A DNA stretch of 64,000 nt from Akebia trifoliata. Its lineage: Eukaryota > Streptophyta > Magnoliopsida > Ranunculales > Lardizabalaceae. Under the pieces are notes generated by a model, which had not been told where the DNA came from, made no database searches, and worked only from the letters and a program-made list of their open reading frames with translations. Made by a program: the position numbers and the translations under genes. The stretch covers positions 13,633,540 to 13,697,539 of the forward strand of contig CM030705.1 of the NCBI GenBank assembly GCA_017979445.1, in the 5' to 3' direction. Positions 62,201 to 64,000 of the stretch are shown one piece after another. Position 1 is the stretch's first letter. Every line of letters begins with the position of its first letter.

Positions 62201-63399
62201 TTTGCTCCAATAGCCAAGATGAACTATGTTAGAGTTCTGTTAACTCTTGCAACCAACCAGCACTTGCTACAATTTGATGTAAAGAACTTTTTTTGCATAG
62301 AAACTCAAAGGATGAGGTATATATGGTACTACATCCAGGCTCTAGGTGTCCCTCTGCTGATGGGAAAGTGTGCAGATTGAAGAAGGCTTTGTATGGCCTT
62401 AAACAATCACCTAGAGCATGGTTTGAAAGGTTTCGTAGTGTCATGGTAAAGAATTGATATAGACAGAGCCAAGCTGACCACACTCTATTCATCAAGCACT
62501 CAAATAAGAGAATTATAGCTCTTATAGTCTACGTGGACGACATAGTAATAACTGGAGATGATCATGATGAGATTGAAAATTTGAGGAGTCAGTTAGCGAA
62601 GGAGTTCAAGATCAAGGACCTTGATCAATTGAGGTACATTCTTGGTATTGAAGTTGCCCAATCAAAGAAAGGTATTTTCATTTCTCAGCGGAAGTATGTT
62701 CTTGACTCCTTATAGGAAACGGGTATGATGGGGTGTAAAGCCTGTGACACTATAATAGACCTGAATCACAGATTAAGTGAAGTTGGTGGTGACTCTGTTA
62801 TTGATGCGGGAAGATATCAGATACTTGTGGGCCGTCTTATCTATCTATCTCTCACTCAACCGGATATTGCATATATAGTAAGTGTAGTGAGCCAGTTTAC
62901 GCACGCCCCATCTACTAGATACTTAGATGCCGCATACAGAATACTTAGGCATCTAAAGTCCTCTCCTGGCAAGGGTTAGTTATATGCCAATCATGGTGAT
63001 ACTCAAGTTGAGGCTTATATTGATACAGATTGGACAGGATCAATCTCAGATAGGTGTTCTATTTCAAGGTATTGCATTTTTGTGGGAGGTAATAGGTAAC
63101 TTGAAGAAATAAGAAACAATATGTAGTTGTAAGGTCTAGTGCAGAAGCAGAGTTTCGAGCAATGGCACACGAGGTATGTGAACTCCTTTGGATTCGAATG
63201 CTACTAGTAGAAATAGGTTTGCTTACCCAAAGCCCTATGAGATTGTACTGTGACAACAAGGCTGCCCAACGATGTTTGTACTCCATATGTGAAGACTAGA
63301 GATCAATTGGCTAATATTCTAACCAAGGGACTTGATAATCCACAGTTTTGTAATATTGTCAGCAAGCTGGGTATGTGTAACATCTACACACAAGCTTAA
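59230..63399 (+). pseudogene. Copia gag-pol, multiply broken
   Basis: Order typical of Copia: gag (FNGANFLPWPQSDMF, TAKQIWDTMNATYSEV), zinc knuckle CENCGRTRHTKETC (about 60020), protease WAIDSRASDHMT (about 60358; the catalytic D-S-G is D-S-R), integrase zinc block HRRLGHPS...CEVC (60712), integrase core (HSDVWGP, RSDNGGEY), RT (GCKWVFTAKY, LKKALYGLKQSPRAWFERF, YVDDIVITGDDHDEI at about 62530), RNase H (about 63000; DWTGSISDR) and the tail KLGMCNIYTQA. At least ten stops or frameshifts. No active product expected. Confidence 0.88.
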
Positions 63400-63407
63400 G
63401 GGGGTCA

Positions 63408-63574
63408 TATAAGGGTATTCAAGGTAATTATGGTATTATGCTAATTAGTCCATATTCTTGGTAGATATATGATATAATAGAGGGAGAGAGGGTGTGTCCT
63501 CTCACAACTCATTTTTCCAATTATTCTTCTTCTAAAAACCCTAACCCTAAAAGACTAAAACAACAACAAACAAC
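63408..63574 (+). repeat. 3' LTR of the Copia element
   Basis: Same phrases as the 5' LTR; preceded by the polypurine tract and the gag-pol stop. Confidence 0.8.
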
Positions 63575-63716
63575 TCTTTATAGTGGAGTACAGTCATGTT
63601 CTGGCCTACATGTGCAAGAACGCACTTACATTCGGACGACCCCTCCATATATAGATATCTTCCAAATAGTGGGAACCGGAATGGACAAGAACCAGAGGGA
63701 AGCACTTATTGTTTAT

Positions 63717-64000
63717 TAAGGCTGCAACTTGGGCAAGCTAACCCAGGCTCAACCCGATTGATTGGTGAGCCTGGTTGGGTTATATGGAAAATGAGTTGAG
63801 TATGGTCTAAGAAATCTCAACCCGGAGTCAATTCGGGTTGAGCTCAGATTGAGGCTCCTAGCAACTCGACTCAACCCGAACCCGATGCTATATATTTACA
63901 TATAAATATTTTTATTTATTTTAAAAAATATATATTAGTTTTCTCTTCCTAAATATATTTGTAAAACTAAGGGGAAAAATATAATATAAAACTTAATAGA
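63717..64000. mobile_element. hAT-like MITE, cut by the window end
   Basis: Starts TAAGGCTGCAACTTGGGCAAGCTAACCC and follows 51156-51662 closely (GATTGATTGGTGAGCC, GGGTTATATGGAAAATGAGTTGAG, later TTTTCTCTTCCTAAATATATTTG). The other end lies beyond the window. Confidence 0.75.

Larger units (their letters stand above)
57116..63574 (+). mobile_element. Nearly full-length, dead Copia retrotransposon
   Basis: Two diverged short LTRs of about 165 bp (57116-57278 and 63408-63574), primer-binding site TGGTATTAGAGC at 57280-57291 (tRNA-Met type), polypurine tract AAGGGGG just before the 3' LTR, and gag-pol between them with many stops. A 1.2-kb hAT-like element is inserted in the leader before gag. 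No clear target duplication. It lies upstream of the last visible SEC6 exon, probably in a further SEC6 intron. Confidence 0.85.

Overview
The window is nuclear DNA of a flowering plant, probably a eudicot. It is AT-rich, its genes are split by canonical plant introns, and it carries plant-only gene families (MIZU-KUSSEI1/DUF617 and plant elicitor peptide precursor), nuclear copies of plant mitochondrial DNA, and many Copia, LINE, SINE and hAT-type elements. I cannot name the species. There are no prokaryotic features.

Left part (1-13 kb). A 3.2-kb TG...CA element with a 5-bp target duplication (1440-4623) is followed by a broken mTERF fragment (about 4.9-5.25 kb). Next is a complete five-exon + strand gene for a predicted plastid membrane protein (6480-11959). 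Its first intron holds a degenerate LINE. Its third intron holds a hAT-like MITE that itself contains a SINE.

Middle left (13-27 kb). A tandem duplication of a plant elicitor peptide precursor (PROPEP) locus lies on the - strand. The copy at 18505-18921 appears intact: two exons, 105 residues, C-terminus SGGGGQIN. The copy at 14676-15667 is dead: frameshift, lost splice acceptor, a 588-bp insertion inside the peptide exon, and a decayed TATA box. The surroundings are crowded with short foldback MITEs; several are present in one duplicate and absent from the other.

Middle (27.8-28.7 kb). An intronless, intact MIZ1-like (DUF617) gene lies on the + strand, followed by an 854-bp hAT-like element with a perfect 8-bp target duplication.

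Right part (32-64 kb). The last 14 exons (446 residues) of the exocyst subunit gene SEC6 lie on the - strand and span about 24 kb. The introns are inflated by a Copia fragment, a mitochondrial insertion carrying the start of nad3, a Copia element flanked by inverted rather than direct LTR ends, an RTE-type LINE split by a SINE and another insert, and hAT-like MITEs. One SEC6 intron uses a GC 5' splice site. Upstream of the last visible SEC6 exon are a LINE remnant and a nearly full-length, heavily mutated Copia element (57.1-63.6 kb) with a 1.2-kb hAT-like element inside it. The missing SEC6 5' exons should lie beyond position 64000.

The host genes are unrelated in function (plastid membrane, immune signalling peptide, hydrotropism/growth, secretion tethering). 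All exon boundaries were placed by reading frame, splice dinucleotides and remembered family sequence, not by transcript data.
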